Assembly: GCA_002317215.1 (NCBI GenBank)
Contig: DCJD01000026.1
Coordinates: 1-24,785, forward strand
DNA from: Caryophanales bacterium UBA1709
Lineage (GTDB): Bacteria > Bacillota_I > Bacilli_A > RFN20 > UBA1709
DNA: 24,785 nt
Reading direction: 5' to 3'
Below the pieces are notes generated by a model. It saw only the letters and a program-made list of their open reading frames with translations. It did not search any database and was not told the DNA's origin. A program made the position numbers and the translations under genes. How positions within the stretch are numbered: the first letter of the stretch is position 1; each line of letters begins with the position of its first letter. Of this stretch, positions 16,417-24,785 are shown one piece after another.

Positions 16417-17538
16417 ATGAAATATATGGCGGAATATGTTGGACCTGGTCATCCAGATCGATTAGCAGATACTATAGTTGCAAAGATTGTTGATTATGTG
16501 ATTAGCAAAGATGAAAAAGGGCTATGTAGTTTAGAATGTGCAGTTAATAACTATAATGTTTATATTACAGGTAGAATTGCAGCTGGAAATAATAAGTGCG
16601 TAATTAATAAAAGACAGGTTAAAGAGATTGTAGAAGACGTTTATAAACAAGCTATGTTTTGCAAAGAAAAAGGTTTTGAACCTTTCTATCAAAACTTAAG
16701 AATTATAGATGATATTTGTTATGACAAATTAAGCAACGAAGAAAGAAACATACGTGTGTTTAGCGATGATCAATGCATTTGCATTGGGTATGCTTATAAT
16801 GATGAGCTAACTAATTATATGCCTATTGAACATTATATAGCTATTGATCTTGGTTACACTTTGCGAAGTGAAATTTTAGATCAGAAAAATACCGGTATTG
16901 GACTAGATTATAAATTACTAGTCGTCCTTGATGAGACAAATGGTGTTTATAGATGGGACCATATTACAGTTTCAATCTTGAATAAGATAGGATATGATAA
17001 TGTCTCTTTGATTAATTTTGTTTGTAATCAGATTAATAGTCGTTTACATGATCTCTTTGATGGAACAAAATATCAAACTTTAAGCAATATCGAGGAAAAA
17101 TTGATAGAGGTAAATAGCGGTGGAGACTTTAACAAAGGAGGGCCAATAGGAGATAATGGTCTATCTGGGAAGAAATTGGTGATTGATTATTATGGTCCTA
17201 GGGTTGAAATAGGTGGAGGAGCAATATGGGGAAAAGATCCTCATAAAGTGGATGTTATTGGTTCATTTATTGCTAGAGAAGTAGCGGTTGATTTAGTTAA
17301 GAAATATAAATATAAAGAAGTAAAAGTTAAGGTGTGTTTTTCACCAGGTAAAGAATGTCCCGATTATATAGTAGCAAGTTATAAAGATGCGTTTGGAATT
17401 GAAAGTATAGTTCCTAAAGAAAGAATAAGCGGTTTATCATTTTATACAATTGATGCAGTTTATAAAAGATTTGAGTATATATTTAAAATTATAAAACATA
17501 CATTAACTCTATGGAACCTTTTCAGCTCTATTCAATAA
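16417..17538 (+). CDS. metK: Divergent S-adenosylmethionine synthetase (373 aa)
   Basis: This enzyme family makes SAM from methionine and ATP. Signature blocks are present in order: GHPDR (11-15, usually GHPDK), DDQ with GYA (117-125), MPIEHY (135-140), GGPIGDNGLSGKK (241-253) and GGGAIWGKDPHKVD (267-279, keeping the active-site Lys and Asp). Several usually invariant positions differ. The ATP loop GAGDQG reads FSDDQC, the SES segment before GHPD is missing, and the Arg of GLTGRK is Lys. At 373 residues it is slightly shorter than typical bacterial MetK (roughly 385-400). It may be an active but divergent enzyme or a specialised paralogue. The SAM riboswitch at the head of the operon fits feedback control. 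The start is one base after the VWA gene; ATG 16426 is an alternative that drops three residues. Confidence 0.85.
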   Translation: MKYMAEYVGPGHPDRLADTIVAKIVDYVISKDEKGLCSLECAVNNYNVYITGRIAAGNNKCVINKRQVKEIVEDVYKQAMFCKEKGFEPFYQNLRIIDDICYDKLSNEERNIRVFSDDQCICIGYAYNDELTNYMPIEHYIAIDLGYTLRSEILDQKNTGIGLDYKLLVVLDETNGVYRWDHITVSILNKIGYDNVSLINFVCNQINSRLHDLFDGTKYQTLSNIEEKLIEVNSGGDFNKGGPIGDNGLSGKKLVIDYYGPRVEIGGGAIWGKDPHKVDVIGSFIAREVAVDLVKKYKYKEVKVKVCFSPGKECPDYIVASYKDAFGIESIVPKERISGLSFYTIDAVYKRFEYIFKIIKHTLTLWNLFSSIQ

Positions 17539-17567
17539 GTTAATTTGATTTTTAGAAGGAGGGAATT

Positions 17568-18122
17568 ATGAGTGAGATAGAAGATTTAAAAATATATATT
17601 GTAGAAAGTAATCCTAGTATTTATTTATGTTTGAAATATGCTTTTATAACATATCCGAATATAGAAGTTATAAACGATACTATAGAGAACTTTTATTTAG
17701 ATAATAAAGATAAGATAGATTGTTTAGTATCTCCTGGTAATAGTTATGGGATTATGGATGGAGGATATGATAAAGGATTAAGCAATATTTTAGGTGATGA
17801 TTTTCAAAAAATCGTTCAAGAATATATTAAGAAAAACTATTATGGTCAACAAATAGTTGGAACATCTTTCATTATTAAAACCACTATTCCAAATCTATCC
17901 TTAATACATACCCCAACAATGTTATTACCATCCATTATTAAAGATGAAAGTGTCGTTTATAATTGTATGAGGTCTACATTAATTTGTGCCTTAAATAACA
18001 ATATTAAATCTCTTGTAATCCCAGCATTTGGTGGACAATGTGGGAAGGTTAATCCTATTGAATTGTCTAATCAATTGAGAATGGGTTATGAACAAATACT
18101 ATTTAGAAAAACAATTATTTAA
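17568..18122 (+). CDS. Macro-domain protein (ADP-ribose binding, 184 aa)
   Basis: A strong AGAAGGAGGG precedes the ATG. The protein is essentially one macro domain. A first strand and helix are followed by DCLVSPGNSYGIMDGGYD (51-68), the ADP-ribose loop with the conserved Asn58 and Gly-Gly-x-Asp. Later come a GQQIVGTSF strand, LIHTPTM, and the phosphate-loop strand SLVIPAFGGQCG. Macro domains bind ADP-ribose and related nucleotides, and many remove ADP-ribose from proteins or nucleic acid or process ADP-ribose-1''-phosphate; the exact substrate cannot be read here. It sits 29 bases after the SAM synthetase gene and is probably in the same riboswitch-controlled transcript. It is predicted to be cytosolic. 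Confidence 0.82.
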   Translation: MSEIEDLKIYIVESNPSIYLCLKYAFITYPNIEVINDTIENFYLDNKDKIDCLVSPGNSYGIMDGGYDKGLSNILGDDFQKIVQEYIKKNYYGQQIVGTSFIIKTTIPNLSLIHTPTMLLPSIIKDESVVYNCMRSTLICALNNNIKSLVIPAFGGQCGKVNPIELSNQLRMGYEQILFRKTII

Positions 18123-18169
18123 TAATATAGTGATATACTTAATATAAATATATAAAGGAGATTTATAAT

Positions 18170-18802
18170 ATGCCAAATCCACCACTACTTTTAAAAATGA
18201 TTAGTACTGTTTTATTATCGGTTATTGCTATTATTTTATTTTTACTAGATAAAAATTCTAAAGCTAGAAAACTTTGTATGATTGCGATGATATTATGTAC
18301 ATTAGGTGATTTCTTTATGACTAATATCTTTAAGATTAATAGTTTAGTTACAATGGCAATTGGGGCTAGTTTATTTATCAGCGGTCATATCTGTTATGGA
18401 GGAATGTTTAGAGAATTAGTTAAAGATAATAATTCTAAACTTGTTAATAATGGATTTTATATTGGTTTTATAGTTGCATTATTACCATTAATAGTAATGC
18501 TAATACTTGCTTATACTATTGCTCCTATTAAGCCATTTATTCTATATGTAATATTTGTCCCAGTATATACATTAGTTATTGGATATCATATTGCATGTGA
18601 TTATAGCTATAGTTTTAGTATTAAAAGTTATAGAAGCATTATATTAATGCTAGGGGTAACTTTATTCTATGTTACTGATATATGGATATTCTTAAATATG
18701 TATAATTTATGCAATATAGAGAGTGCTATATGGCATTTCTATCCACTAGCGCAATTACTAATAATTGTGTTTTCCAAGAAGATAAATTTAATTAAAAAGT
18801 AA
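18170..18802 (+). CDS. YhhN/TMEM86-family membrane protein (210 aa)
   Basis: AAAGGAG lies shortly before the ATG. The protein has about seven hydrophobic segments (roughly 6-26, 33-52, 58-80, 95-117, 121-142, 153-177, 184-202). It shows the YhhN-family pattern: LGDFFM (45-50) in the second segment, FISGHICYGGMF (69-80), VTDIW (168-172) and a C-terminal YPLAQLLI (191-198). Animal members hydrolyse lysoplasmalogens; the bacterial function is less clear, so a lipid-related membrane enzyme is the reasonable guess. It lies 47 bases after the macro gene and could be the last gene of the SAM-controlled operon or have its own weak promoter in that gap. A terminator overlaps its stop codon. Confidence 0.78.
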   Translation: MPNPPLLLKMISTVLLSVIAIILFLLDKNSKARKLCMIAMILCTLGDFFMTNIFKINSLVTMAIGASLFISGHICYGGMFRELVKDNNSKLVNNGFYIGFIVALLPLIVMLILAYTIAPIKPFILYVIFVPVYTLVIGYHIACDYSYSFSIKSYRSIILMLGVTLFYVTDIWIFLNMYNLCNIESAIWHFYPLAQLLIIVFSKKINLIKK

Positions 18803-18830
18803 TGTACCTTTATTGGTACATTTTCTTTTT
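18801..18830 (+). terminator. Terminator at the end of the SAM-regulated operon
   Basis: AATGTACC (18801-18808) and GGTACATT (18815-18822) form an eight-base-pair stem with loop TTTATT, followed by a T-rich tract. The stem overlaps the stop codon of the YhhN-like gene. Confidence 0.85.
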
Positions 18831-18878
18831 AATCTATGATTATATATTTTATTTATTAAAATATATCTAGGTGATGAT

Positions 18879-21518
18879 ATGAAGGAAATAATAATATATA
18901 GTAATTACAATGAAGCAGAATTATTTAGAACATTAGCTAAGTATGGGAAGAACCTATTTGGTTATAGAGTTTTAAATACTAAAGAATTAGTAGAGTATTG
19001 CTTAAATCAAGTTGGAGAGACTAGTCCAAAATGTATTAGTCAGGAAGAACAAATAAGTTTTATTTATAGCCAAAATTGGAACGAAAAAGAGCTTGGAAAG
19101 AAATCCTATCAAACTTGTGTTAATATTGCAAATACCATTAATACATTAAGAAGTCTAATAATAAATGTTAAAGATTTTGATACAGATAAAAAGGCTCTTT
19201 CAGATTTGTTTTTTAAATATGATGAATATTTAAATATGAATAAATTATATGATGATAATAGATTAATCAATTTGGTTATTAATAAAGAAATTAAAATCGA
19301 TAACGAGGTTGTTTTATTTAAACATGAAGAACATACATTTATTGAAGATGAATTGATCAAACAAGTATTTTCTAATGTTAATAAAATAGATGTTTCATAT
19401 CTAGCACAACAAGAAAACAATAATGAAAATATAACTTACAGTACTTGCATTTCGAAAAAATCAGAGATATTAAAAGCTTTTAAAATTATTAATACGAAAG
19501 GATATAATCTTGATCAATGCTTAATTATACTTGCGGATCCAACATATGCAAATGAAACATACAACATTTGTCACCAGTTGGATATTTCATATACATCATT
19601 ATTTGGAAAGCCGCTATCTGAATCTAACACCATTAAAATATTTAAAATGTATAGAGACTGGGATGTCACGAATTTTAATAATATAGATTCTTTAAGACGA
19701 ATGATTAAATCATCACAGTTTAACAGTTTGCTACTATTTGGTGAAGATCACTTTGAAGATGCAGATTTTATTATTAAAGAATTAGGAAATCTAAAAATAT
19801 CAACCAATAAAGCCAAAAACGATTATAAAGTTAAAGATTATGAAGACTTAGTTTCTGATTCTGTTTATTATGAGAAAAATTTGTGTAGCACATTTGGACT
19901 AAAAACATTTAATAAGGACCAAAACCACGAGTATTTAGCCTATTTAAAAAATATTATAAAACAACTTGAACTTCCGCTAATTGATTTTTTAAATAGATAT
20001 ACAATTTCTGGCGAAGATGGTATAGATGAGGAAGCCATTAAACATATTAAGGGCTTTTTAGAAAAAATAGAAAAATATGATTTATCGATTAGTCAGCAAA
20101 ATCCACTAGTAAAAGAACTTTACAATACTCGCGTTCTTAAGACTATGAGTAAAGAAAAATCTATTTGCATTACAGATATATCCCATGCTTTTCAATCTAT
20201 TAGAAAGTATGTATTTATTTTAGGCTTATCGAGCGATGTTTTGCCAAGAGAATACGTTGAAAATTCTTTGTTCTTGGATAGTGATTTTGAACTATTAGAC
20301 CCATCATTAAAACAATACTTACCAGTTAAGGAGAATTATTTAGATGAACAAAAAAAGCGATATGATCAATTAATTAAAATATTAACTAATTTTTCTAGCA
20401 TATTGCATTTATCTTATCCTATTTATGATATCGCAGCAGTTGAAGATAAAAATCCAAGTAGTGTAATATTTGGTAAACCCGGAATATATGATCACATTGA
20501 TATTGATGACAAACATATTATATTTGATAGCTTTGAATCCATGCTTTTGCCTCAAGATAAATATTTTTCAGATTGTTTAAAGGGGAATATCCACGAGAGC
20601 AAAGAAGAAGAATTTGATGAAGTTGTTGTTTCTAATGATAAACTTATTCCAAAAGATTCATTAAAATCTTATAGTCCTAGCGCAATTCATGCTTATTTTG
20701 AATGTCCTTTCAAATTCTTTGCTAATTATTTCTTTGGAATCAATCCAGATGATGAAGATGATCCTTTTGATTTAATTAAAGCGAATGAATACGGAACATT
20801 AATACATTCTTGCATGGAAAAACTTATTGATAAAATCAGCAAGGAAGAGTTTATGAAAAACGCCAAAAAGGAGTTTGATGATTTTTTCAAAAGGAACCCT
20901 CCCATTTCTGATGATGAAGTTAAACAATCAGCAAACACAAAGAATCTATTTTTAAAATGTGTAGAGAATGGATTTGATAAGTTACACGATAAGAATATTG
21001 TATCTGTCGAGGAGGAAATTATAGGCAAATTTCCTAATAAAGGCCTTAAAACTTGCCCTAAAATTATTATTAAAGGAAGACCCGATTGTATTTATGAAGA
21101 AAATGGAAAGTACGTAATAGTCGATTTTAAAACCGGATCTAAAATCAAACATATTAATAATGATGCCAAGACATGTATGCAAGCATTATTTTATGCTTAT
21201 TGTTTTGAACTTACTCATGAAGCTGAGGCTGCAGAAGTTGATAGGGTTGAATATCATTATTTAAAACATAACGCTATTGTTAGTTGCAAATGGGATAATG
21301 CAACAAGAGATGTAATATATAACATCCTCAATGCTTTTATTTCTGGTTTAGAAAATAATTATTTTCTGCCAAGAAGCACTATTAATACAAGAAAAAAAGA
21401 CCCTGATTTAACACGTGGAGAAATAAAAAAATATTTGTTTCCAAAATATTGTGAATTTTGTAAGATAAAAGATCTTTGTTCAGTAAAAACAGGAGTAGAT
21501 ACGGAGGATGGCGATTAA
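18879..21518 (+). CDS. addB: AddB-like subunit of the AddAB helicase-nuclease (879 aa)
   Basis: The C-terminal part is a RecB-type nuclease: FECPFKFF (Cys609), GTLIHSCME, GRPD (Asp736) and VDFKTG (Asp749, Lys751), ending with CEFC-x5-C (Cys858, 861, 867). Together with Cys609 these make the four-cysteine iron-sulphur clasp typical of AddB. The N-terminal helicase-like part is weakly conserved, and no GxxGxGKT Walker A is visible near the start, so it is probably an inactive helicase fold used for Chi recognition. AddAB resects double-strand DNA ends for recombination repair. The length is shorter than Bacillus AddB (about 1,160 residues). It ends overlapping addA by 11 bases. Only a weak AGGTGAT precedes the ATG. 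The identity is strong from the nuclease end and the addA neighbour. Confidence 0.88.
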   Translation: MKEIIIYSNYNEAELFRTLAKYGKNLFGYRVLNTKELVEYCLNQVGETSPKCISQEEQISFIYSQNWNEKELGKKSYQTCVNIANTINTLRSLIINVKDFDTDKKALSDLFFKYDEYLNMNKLYDDNRLINLVINKEIKIDNEVVLFKHEEHTFIEDELIKQVFSNVNKIDVSYLAQQENNNENITYSTCISKKSEILKAFKIINTKGYNLDQCLIILADPTYANETYNICHQLDISYTSLFGKPLSESNTIKIFKMYRDWDVTNFNNIDSLRRMIKSSQFNSLLLFGEDHFEDADFIIKELGNLKISTNKAKNDYKVKDYEDLVSDSVYYEKNLCSTFGLKTFNKDQNHEYLAYLKNIIKQLELPLIDFLNRYTISGEDGIDEEAIKHIKGFLEKIEKYDLSISQQNPLVKELYNTRVLKTMSKEKSICITDISHAFQSIRKYVFILGLSSDVLPREYVENSLFLDSDFELLDPSLKQYLPVKENYLDEQKKRYDQLIKILTNFSSILHLSYPIYDIAAVEDKNPSSVIFGKPGIYDHIDIDDKHIIFDSFESMLLPQDKYFSDCLKGNIHESKEEEFDEVVVSNDKLIPKDSLKSYSPSAIHAYFECPFKFFANYFFGINPDDEDDPFDLIKANEYGTLIHSCMEKLIDKISKEEFMKNAKKEFDDFFKRNPPISDDEVKQSANTKNLFLKCVENGFDKLHDKNIVSVEEEIIGKFPNKGLKTCPKIIIKGRPDCIYEENGKYVIVDFKTGSKIKHINNDAKTCMQALFYAYCFELTHEAEAAEVDRVEYHYLKHNAIVSCKWDNATRDVIYNILNAFISGLENNYFLPRSTINTRKKDPDLTRGEIKKYLFPKYCEFCKIKDLCSVKTGVDTEDGD

Positions 21519-24500
21519 TATGTATAAACCTAAGGACTTTTCAACTCGTTTTGAGTTAGTCGACAATATATATGGTAACTATTTTGTAATTGCCGGTGCT
21601 GGTTCAGGAAAAACTACTATTTTAGTAGAAAGAATGGTTTCAATTATTGAAAAAGGACGTTGCACCGTCGATCAGATTTGCGCAATTACTTTTACTAAAA
21701 AGGCGGCCAGTGAATTTTATAATAGATTTTATAAAAGATTAAATGATAGAAGCAATCTAATCCCTGGAACTAAGGGTGAATTAGATGGCTTTCTTGGCGA
21801 TGCAAATATAGATACTATTAAAAAATGTAAAGAAGCCTTAAACAATATTGATAAGTGTTTTTTAGGAACGATTGACGCTTTTTGTAATAAGGTTTTAAAG
21901 GAATATCCATCCTTGTGCGGTGTTGATCCTAACTCTACAATTTTAACTGATGCTTTTGATAAGAATATTGTTCTAAGTAAGGAATTAGATAATATAGCAA
22001 ATGGATTATATGATGATGGTGTTAACAATTTGCAAGAGAAGTTTTTTAAATATAAAAACGTTATCAAAAATGCTAAAAACGTATTTATTCGCAATATTGA
22101 TACATTTTTGACACATCAAGACTACAACATTCAATATTATCACCCAGATCTTAAAGATCCGGTTTTTAATGGTTTAATTTCAAAATTAAATGATATTAAA
22201 AGCCAAATAAAAAATATCTTAGAGTTTCTTGTAAAAAGTGGATTAAAAGTCGAATTGGCAAAAAGCGAAAATTTTGAGTCTAATAAAAGCATCCTTCTAT
22301 CAGACTGGCAAGAAAAAGATTTTGAACAAGTCATACATGCATTTGATGATATTTTTTATGTTTATGATAGTTCGTTAGATTTTGATAAAGATAAAGTAAA
22401 AATTAAAATTTTAAAAGACATTTCTTCAATGAAGATTATTGACTCATCACCATATAAATCAAACTTTTATGATTTTGTTTTTGGAAAATCTGCAGTTGAT
22501 TATTATGGATTTACTGTTGACCCATCTCTTAATTTAAAAGAGGTAATTGACTCTATTAGATATTCATATGCTATCGATTTCTTCGTTTCAGCAACCCCTT
22601 ATATTCATAAATCTTTAGTAGAAAATGGTACAATGACTTTCTATCAAAATTTATTAATGATTAGAGATGCTTTAAAGAAATCTTGTTTAGTTAAGGATCA
22701 TTTATTAATTGACACACTCAAGAGAAAATATAAAACTTTTTTAATCGATGAATCACAAGACACAAATCCTTTGCAATCCGAGATATTTTTCTATTTAACG
22801 ACAACAAACTATGAATCTCAGTGGTATGATAATAAACCAGATAAAGGCTCTTTATTTATAGTCGGAGATCCAAAGCAATCAATTTACAGATTTCAAGGAG
22901 CTGATATAAGTTCTTATAATTTTACTAAAGGTTTGTTTGCTTCATTTGGTGGAATAAAGTTTCTAGACTGCAATTTTAGGTCGAGTTCTCCATTAAAAAA
23001 TTATTTCAATAATACTTTTGATACCATGTTTATTGAAACACCAACTACTCCAATAAAACAATGCAAATATGATTCTATTAATAATGAAAGTGACCCAAAA
23101 ACCAAGTCAACTCTTTCAAACCCAGTATATGAAGTATGCGCTAAATATAATGCAGGAGCAGAAACTGTTTCGAGTTTAGTTTCCAATCTGGTCCATAGTA
23201 AAATTCAATTTACTGATGTAAAGATTGATGATTTAGGCAATGCTATTGATAAGAATGCTATCGATATTTCTTGTGGAGACATTATGATAGTTCCTAACTC
23301 TAAACAACATAAAGTTTCTAAGATTACGAGATTACTACATGAAAAAAAGATACCTTGTTATGCAGAGGGAGAAATATCTTTCCGTAACTGTAAATCACTA
23401 ATTTATCTATATTATCTTTATAGATATATAATTATTAGAGACAACGAGTCCTTGGGCGGATTAATATTTTCTGATTATTATAAGTATTCATTTGACCACA
23501 TCGCAAGTGTTTATAATAAAAAACGAGATATAGCTTCATTTCAAGAAAAAATCGATTCTAGCCTCGAATCGATTATAAAAGAAAAATTTACAAAACCATC
23601 ACATTTACTTGAGGTTTTATTAAATGATTTAGATCTTTTTGCGAAGATAAATAATGATTATTTGACTGAACTTTATAATGCTATTGAGTTGCTAAAGGAT
23701 GCAGAGAATAACGGATCTGTAATTTCTTTTGAAGATGGAATAGATTTTTTAGAAAAATTATTATTCGATACTGATGTAGAAAGAATTACTCAATTATCTA
23801 CAGATAAAAACTATGTAACGGTTTCTAATTTACATAAAGTTAAAGGACTTCAATCTAGAATAGTTATTTTGTATGGAATGACGGGTAATAATAAAAAAGA
23901 GCCAAGCAATAGTTTTGATAGAATAAGTAATATAGGACACATATTTAGTTTAAGCAGTTATGGAAATTTTAATGCCTGCGAAACAAATATGTATAGCACC
24001 GAGAGAACTAATGAAGATGAGTTCAATGACGCCGAACTTATTAGACTTGTATATGTTGGCGCAACTAGAGCACGCAATAATCTTTTTATTGTAAATGAAT
24101 ATTCTAAAAATGATCCTGACAAACCACACAGCAGTAATTTTTATAAAGAATTAGTTACTAAAGAAGTTATAAAAATGTTTGATGAAACTTCGATGAAAGA
24201 AACATTAGAAACAGATACTGACACTTTTTCTCCATCTTCTGTAGTTGATTCAGATTCAAAGGAAACTGACCCATCAGAGTTTAATAACAAACCAACTTAT
24301 AATCTAAGCCGACCTAGCGACACGAATAGTAAAACAATTGATCTAGTTGATCCAGAAACTAATCAAACATACAGAACTAAAGAAGAAAAAGAAAGAGCAG
24401 AAATAGGAATTAAAACTCACGCCTTACTTAAGAAGATTGTTGATCTAACTAAAAATAAGAAAATTAAAGTTCAAATGGATGTTGAAGAACTAGTAAATAA

Positions 24501-24785
24501 TATGTTTGATAAATATCAAAAGGAACTAATCCAAATGGGTAATACATTTATAACTCAAGGTTTTGATCAAAATGGAATTGTAAATAAGTATCCATATAAT
24601 AATTTATTTGAGCATATTAAAGATTTAGATGAAGTATACACTGAAATTCCATTCTCATATAAAGAAGGTATGAATATTGTTTATGGTGTAATAGATTTAT
24701 TATATAAAGATAATAATGGTAAATGGATAATTGTAGATTACAAAACTAATCTAAGCACAAAAGATATTTATTCTCATTATAAATC
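21508..24785 (+). CDS. addA: AddA subunit of the AddAB helicase-nuclease, truncated by the window end
   Basis: The frame is open from ATG 21508 to the last base (about 1,092 codons). UvrD-family helicase motifs appear in order: Walker A GAGSGKT (30-36), TIDAFC, Walker B DESQDTNP (from Asp414), VGDPKQSIYRFQGA, NFRSS, HKVKGLQS and YVGATRAR (about 849-855). The C-terminal nuclease is entered with GVIDLLY (Asp1063) and IVDYKTN (Asp1077, Lys1079) just before the window ends, so perhaps 100-150 residues are missing. AddA is the ATP-driven 3'-5' motor and one of the two nucleases of AddAB. ATG 21508 overlaps addB by 11 bases. ATG 21520 in the same frame sits 12 bases after GGAGG and may be the real start; the difference is four residues. 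Confidence 0.92.
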   Translation, partial: MAINMYKPKDFSTRFELVDNIYGNYFVIAGAGSGKTTILVERMVSIIEKGRCTVDQICAITFTKKAASEFYNRFYKRLNDRSNLIPGTKGELDGFLGDANIDTIKKCKEALNNIDKCFLGTIDAFCNKVLKEYPSLCGVDPNSTILTDAFDKNIVLSKELDNIANGLYDDGVNNLQEKFFKYKNVIKNAKNVFIRNIDTFLTHQDYNIQYYHPDLKDPVFNGLISKLNDIKSQIKNILEFLVKSGLKVELAKSENFESNKSILLSDWQEKDFEQVIHAFDDIFYVYDSSLDFDKDKVKIKILKDISSMKIIDSSPYKSNFYDFVFGKSAVDYYGFTVDPSLNLKEVIDSIRYSYAIDFFVSATPYIHKSLVENGTMTFYQNLLMIRDALKKSCLVKDHLLIDTLKRKYKTFLIDESQDTNPLQSEIFFYLTTTNYESQWYDNKPDKGSLFIVGDPKQSIYRFQGADISSYNFTKGLFASFGGIKFLDCNFRSSSPLKNYFNNTFDTMFIETPTTPIKQCKYDSINNESDPKTKSTLSNPVYEVCAKYNAGAETVSSLVSNLVHSKIQFTDVKIDDLGNAIDKNAIDISCGDIMIVPNSKQHKVSKITRLLHEKKIPCYAEGEISFRNCKSLIYLYYLYRYIIIRDNESLGGLIFSDYYKYSFDHIASVYNKKRDIASFQEKIDSSLESIIKEKFTKPSHLLEVLLNDLDLFAKINNDYLTELYNAIELLKDAENNGSVISFEDGIDFLEKLLFDTDVERITQLSTDKNYVTVSNLHKVKGLQSRIVILYGMTGNNKKEPSNSFDRISNIGHIFSLSSYGNFNACETNMYSTERTNEDEFNDAELIRLVYVGATRARNNLFIVNEYSKNDPDKPHSSNFYKELVTKEVIKMFDETSMKETLETDTDTFSPSSVVDSDSKETDPSEFNNKPTYNLSRPSDTNSKTIDLVDPETNQTYRTKEEKERAEIGIKTHALLKKIVDLTKNKKIKVQMDVEELVNNMFDKYQKELIQMGNTFITQGFDQNGIVNKYPYNNLFEHIKDLDEVYTEIPFSYKEGMNIVYGVIDLLYKDNNGKWIIVDYKTNLSTKDIYSHYK

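Overview
The window is strongly AT-rich and gene-dense on the + strand. Its genes carry Gram-positive-type ribosome binding sites and short hairpin/T-tract terminators. TGA acts as a stop (15143-15145), tryptophan is TGG, so the standard bacterial code applies. An S-box riboswitch, an addB-addA pair and very large prepilin/beta-helix surface proteins point to a low-GC Firmicutes/Bacilli lineage, perhaps a host-associated one near the Mollicutes (RF39-like or Erysipelotrichia-like). That placement is inference. No rRNA, tRNA, CRISPR array, transposase or integrase was seen.

Region 1 (1-2561): a probable terminator of an off-window gene and a non-coding stretch, then a membrane-anchored AAA+ ATPase. 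Its lipoprotein signal peptide (307-450) is separated from its body (488-2161) by a frame change at a run of eight A's. A 116-residue protein of unknown function follows, then a terminator.

Region 2 (2561-13103): a tandem family of four giant type IV prepilin-like proteins (about 680-860 residues). They have a shared N-terminal module, unlike C-terminal beta-helix modules, and a terminator after each. The second copy has a stop codon just before the prepilin cleavage motif. Three copies have a (TA)9-10 tract in their upstream region. A small Cys-rich DUF3795 gene sits between copies 1 and 2. The layout looks like a variable surface-antigen locus.

Region 3 (13230-18830): a SAM-I family (S-box) riboswitch with a readable terminator/antiterminator switch precedes a five- or six-gene unit: MoxR-like AAA+ ATPase, 124-residue unknown, metallopeptidase-like/VWA protein, divergent S-adenosylmethionine synthetase, macro-domain protein and YhhN-family membrane protein. 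MoxR plus VWA is a known chaperone-like pairing. Linking it to SAM synthesis and a macro domain under SAM control is the most unusual arrangement here.

Region 4 (18879-24785): an addB-like gene overlaps addA, which runs off the window inside its nuclease domain. Together they should form the AddAB double-strand-break resection helicase-nuclease. This AddB lacks a recognisable Walker A motif.
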